Source of the DNA: an uncultured Bacilli bacterium
Lineage (GTDB): Bacteria; Bacillota_I; Bacilli_A; RF39; UBA660
NCBI GenBank assembly: GCA_910587775.1
Contig: CAJUNF010000004.1
Span: 1-21,153, forward strand
Length of the DNA: 21,153 nt
Direction: 5' to 3'
The position numbers and the translations under genes are program-made. The notes under the pieces are model-generated. The model saw nothing but the letters and a program-made list of their open reading frames with translations, did no database searches and was not told the origin of the DNA. Below, in pieces: positions 19,714 to 21,153 of this stretch (its first letter is position 1; every line of letters begins with the position of its first letter).

Positions 19714-20889
19714 CTAATATTTCTTTGAAAAATAGGATACCAAACTGTCTATTTTTTCAATTTCTTTTAAGTCTGTATTTTTGATAGTTATATAAAAGGT
19801 GTCATTACTCTCCCCTTTATGATTTTTGGTTGTATTTTTATCGTTGTAGTCAAATTCATATTGATAACTCATTTGATATGTTACAAAAAGATTTCCTTCT
19901 TCATTCATATTTAAGTCAGTAATTTTTAAGTTTTTTATTTCAAATTTTTTTAACTTAATATCTGATTCAATATCTTCTTTTAATTCATCATAAGTATTTA
20001 ATATTTTTTCTATATCATAGTTACACTTTAAATCTTCTTTTTTTCTGTTATTAATAACCCCTTCATAAAAAGTGTTTATTGTTTCTATTGCTAAATTTTT
20101 TAAAGAAGATTTCATATCTTCAGAAATGTCTTTTAAGTTAAATTGATAGGTATATGAACTAGAATTAACTTTGATTATTGTATTTAATGTTATACCATTT
20201 TGCGTTTTTAAATCTAGGTTATAATTTCCTTTAAAAATGCTTGGGATAATATATGCGTCATATCCCGTTTTATCTTTTTGTTCATCTCGATATTGATCTA
20301 ATTTTATTTGTTCTAATTGTGCACTTGCATCTTTTGGAAGATATAAGGTCCAATCATTAATAATTTCAATATCTTGATTTTCTATTTCCCAATCTGCAAA
20401 TAATAAAAGACGTTTGCTTTCTTTTCTTTTTAATTGATAAATTTTGGTTGAATTTATGCTATTTTTGTCAGTAGTGTAAGTGATCTCACATTTCGCTGTT
20501 TTTTTGTCACCTTCATAATTGCAGCCGATAATTTTAAAATCGTTAATTTTTACTTCTTCTTTATTTATATGTCTTTTTTGAAGCATTTCTTTTGATGTAA
20601 ATTCGCTGTTTGAGATATTTAGATTTTCTAAAATGCGGTCGTAGTTTTGATTTTTACAATCTTTTAAATAACTATTTATAGCATTTTCCGGAGAATTAAA
20701 ATATTTTAATTCTTGATAGAAGATAAATCCAAATATAGAAATTATAATAAGAGTAATCAATATTTTAGTTTCTAATGGATGTTTTGTAGTCATTAGAATT
20801 TTTTTCTGCTTTCTTTTTACTTCTGTTCCACAATTTTCACAAAATTTTGAATCTAAATCGATTTTTTTGCCACATTCTTCACAGTACAT
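19714..20889 (-). CDS. Zinc-ribbon, single-pass membrane protein (TcaA/YvbJ-like)
   Basis: 391 residues. Zinc ribbon with C3, C6, C17 and C20 (CEECG ... CENCG); one transmembrane helix (about 43-60); and a large external region with at least two repeat-like alpha/beta domains (about 70-180 and 250-390). The order ribbon, helix, NTF2-like external domains is that of TcaA/YvbJ-type wall-associated proteins of Firmicutes, some of which affect glycopeptide tolerance. This is a layout match, not a sequence match I can prove. ATG 20889 has AGAGGTGA 5-6 nt upstream; promoter at 20908-20936. Confidence 0.6.
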   Translation of the reverse strand: MYCEECGKKIDLDSKFCENCGTEVKRKQKKILMTTKHPLETKILITLIIISIFGFIFYQELKYFNSPENAINSYLKDCKNQNYDRILENLNISNSEFTSKEMLQKRHINKEEVKINDFKIIGCNYEGDKKTAKCEITYTTDKNSINSTKIYQLKRKESKRLLLFADWEIENQDIEIINDWTLYLPKDASAQLEQIKLDQYRDEQKDKTGYDAYIIPSIFKGNYNLDLKTQNGITLNTIIKVNSSSYTYQFNLKDISEDMKSSLKNLAIETINTFYEGVINNRKKEDLKCNYDIEKILNTYDELKEDIESDIKLKKFEIKNLKITDLNMNEEGNLFVTYQMSYQYEFDYNDKNTTKNHKGESNDTFYITIKNTDLKEIEKIDSLVSYFSKKY

Positions 20890-20907
20890 TATTTCACCTC
20901 TATTTTA

Positions 20908-20936
20908 AATATAATAAAAATAAAATTAAATTTCAA
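20908..20936 (-). promoter_or_regulatory. Promoter of the zinc-ribbon membrane protein operon
   Basis: Minus strand: TTGAAA (20936-20931), 17-nt spacer, TATATT (20913-20908). Confidence 0.6.
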
Positions 20937-20973
20937 ATAAAAATGAGTAAAATAACATAATTAGACATAAAAA

Positions 20974-20993
20974 AAGAAGAATTTATTCTTTTT
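20974..20993 (-). terminator. Possible terminator of the spoIVB-like gene
   Basis: On the minus strand AAGAA-TAAA-TTCTT is followed by CTTTTTTT. The stem is only 5 bp with a mismatch before further pairs, so this is tentative; it overlaps the stop codon. Confidence 0.4.
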
Positions 20994-21153
20994 CTCCTTC
21001 TTCTAACATGGTTGTAATAAATATACCATATCCATTTGAAACATTGTCAACAATTGCATGCGTAACTGCACCAATTATTTTTCCATCTTGAATAATTGGA
21101 CTACCACTCATTCCTTGAATTACGCCGCCTGTTTCTTTTAGTAGTTTATCATC
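20983..21153 (-). CDS. SpoIVB-type (S55) serine peptidase, C-terminal end only
   Basis: The frame is open from the window edge to TAA at 20983-20985, giving the last 56 residues. These contain TGGVIQGMSGSPIIQDG, KIIGAVTHAIV and NGYGIFITTML. GMSGSPI carries the catalytic serine of trypsin-fold peptidases, and the GAVTH block followed by GYGIFI is characteristic of the SpoIVB branch. SpoIVB signals across the forespore membranes to activate pro-sigma-K processing in Bacillus. The PDZ domain and the rest of the active site would lie to the right of the window. The final residues EEGEKE are a plain charged tail. Confidence 0.75.
   Translation of the reverse strand, partial: DDKLLKETGGVIQGMSGSPIIQDGKIIGAVTHAIVDNVSNGYGIFITTMLEEGEKE

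Noticed and set aside
1..21153. CRISPR array, tRNA or rRNA genes
   Set aside because: No regularly spaced repeats, tRNA cloverleaf or rRNA-like segment was seen. The GC-rich block at 14912-15000 was considered as an RNA gene, but it lacks a T-loop and acceptor pairing.
1..21153. Mycoplasma genetic code (TGA as Trp)
   Set aside because: Several genes end naturally at TGA (lysozyme, pIII-like, coat-like) and tryptophan is TGG throughout, so code 4 is not needed.

Overview
The window comes from an AT-rich, single-membrane (monoderm) bacterium of the Bacilli / Mycoplasmatota side of the Firmicutes, most likely an uncultured gut-type lineage. The signs are low GC, AGGAGG/AGGTGA ribosome sites, gatAB, a Firmicutes-type 6S RNA beside tcdA and rarA, a Mollicutes-like insertion in MnmA, and SpoIIM/SpoIVB relatives. 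TGA is used as a stop and TGG as tryptophan, so the standard bacterial code applies rather than the Mycoplasma code. The placement is inference from gene content.

Left part (1-10796, host): the 3' end of gatA and all of gatB; a HerA-type ATPase followed by a membrane-anchored GH25 lysozyme; a 6S RNA gene with a near-consensus promoter; tcdA; then, on the minus strand, rarA-gpsA. A divergent promoter region separates rarA from a XerC/XerD-type tyrosine recombinase. Next come a tiny Asn-rich ORF, a ZIP-family metal transporter and an unknown membrane protein.

Middle part (10815-15771, accessory): an apparently intact filamentous-phage (inovirus) provirus of about 4.93 kb. It carries a CI/Cro-like repressor with three operators around a consensus promoter, several tiny ORFs, a major coat protein followed by a terminator, a small membrane peptide, a truncated coat-like paralogue, a Zot/pI-type assembly ATPase, a signal-peptide membrane protein, a pIII-like protein and a pVI-like protein. 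These are followed by a structured GC-rich block, a hairpin-plus-iteron replication origin, and a RepB (pMV158/Rep_2)-type rolling-circle initiator. There is no integrase or transposase. The ends are a perfect 23-bp direct repeat, and the right copy completes a canonical 28-bp dif site (11+6+11). The simplest reading is a phage inserted into dif by the host XerCD machinery. A Xer-type gene lies 1.8 kb to the left.

Right part (15772-21153, host): an AT-rich gap of about 340 bases, then minus-strand genes for an autoregulated-looking HTH regulator, mnmA and a SpoIIM-family membrane protein. A tiny plus-strand DUF4044-like membrane protein follows, then two zinc-ribbon membrane proteins in one operon and the C-terminal end of a SpoIVB-type serine peptidase.

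Within the provirus the parts fit one life cycle. The repressor would silence the rightward promoter. The initiator would nick its own origin for rolling-circle replication. The coat and Zot-type proteins would extrude the single-stranded virion through the single membrane, and no secretin is present or needed. Xer recombination at dif would give lysogeny without a phage recombinase.
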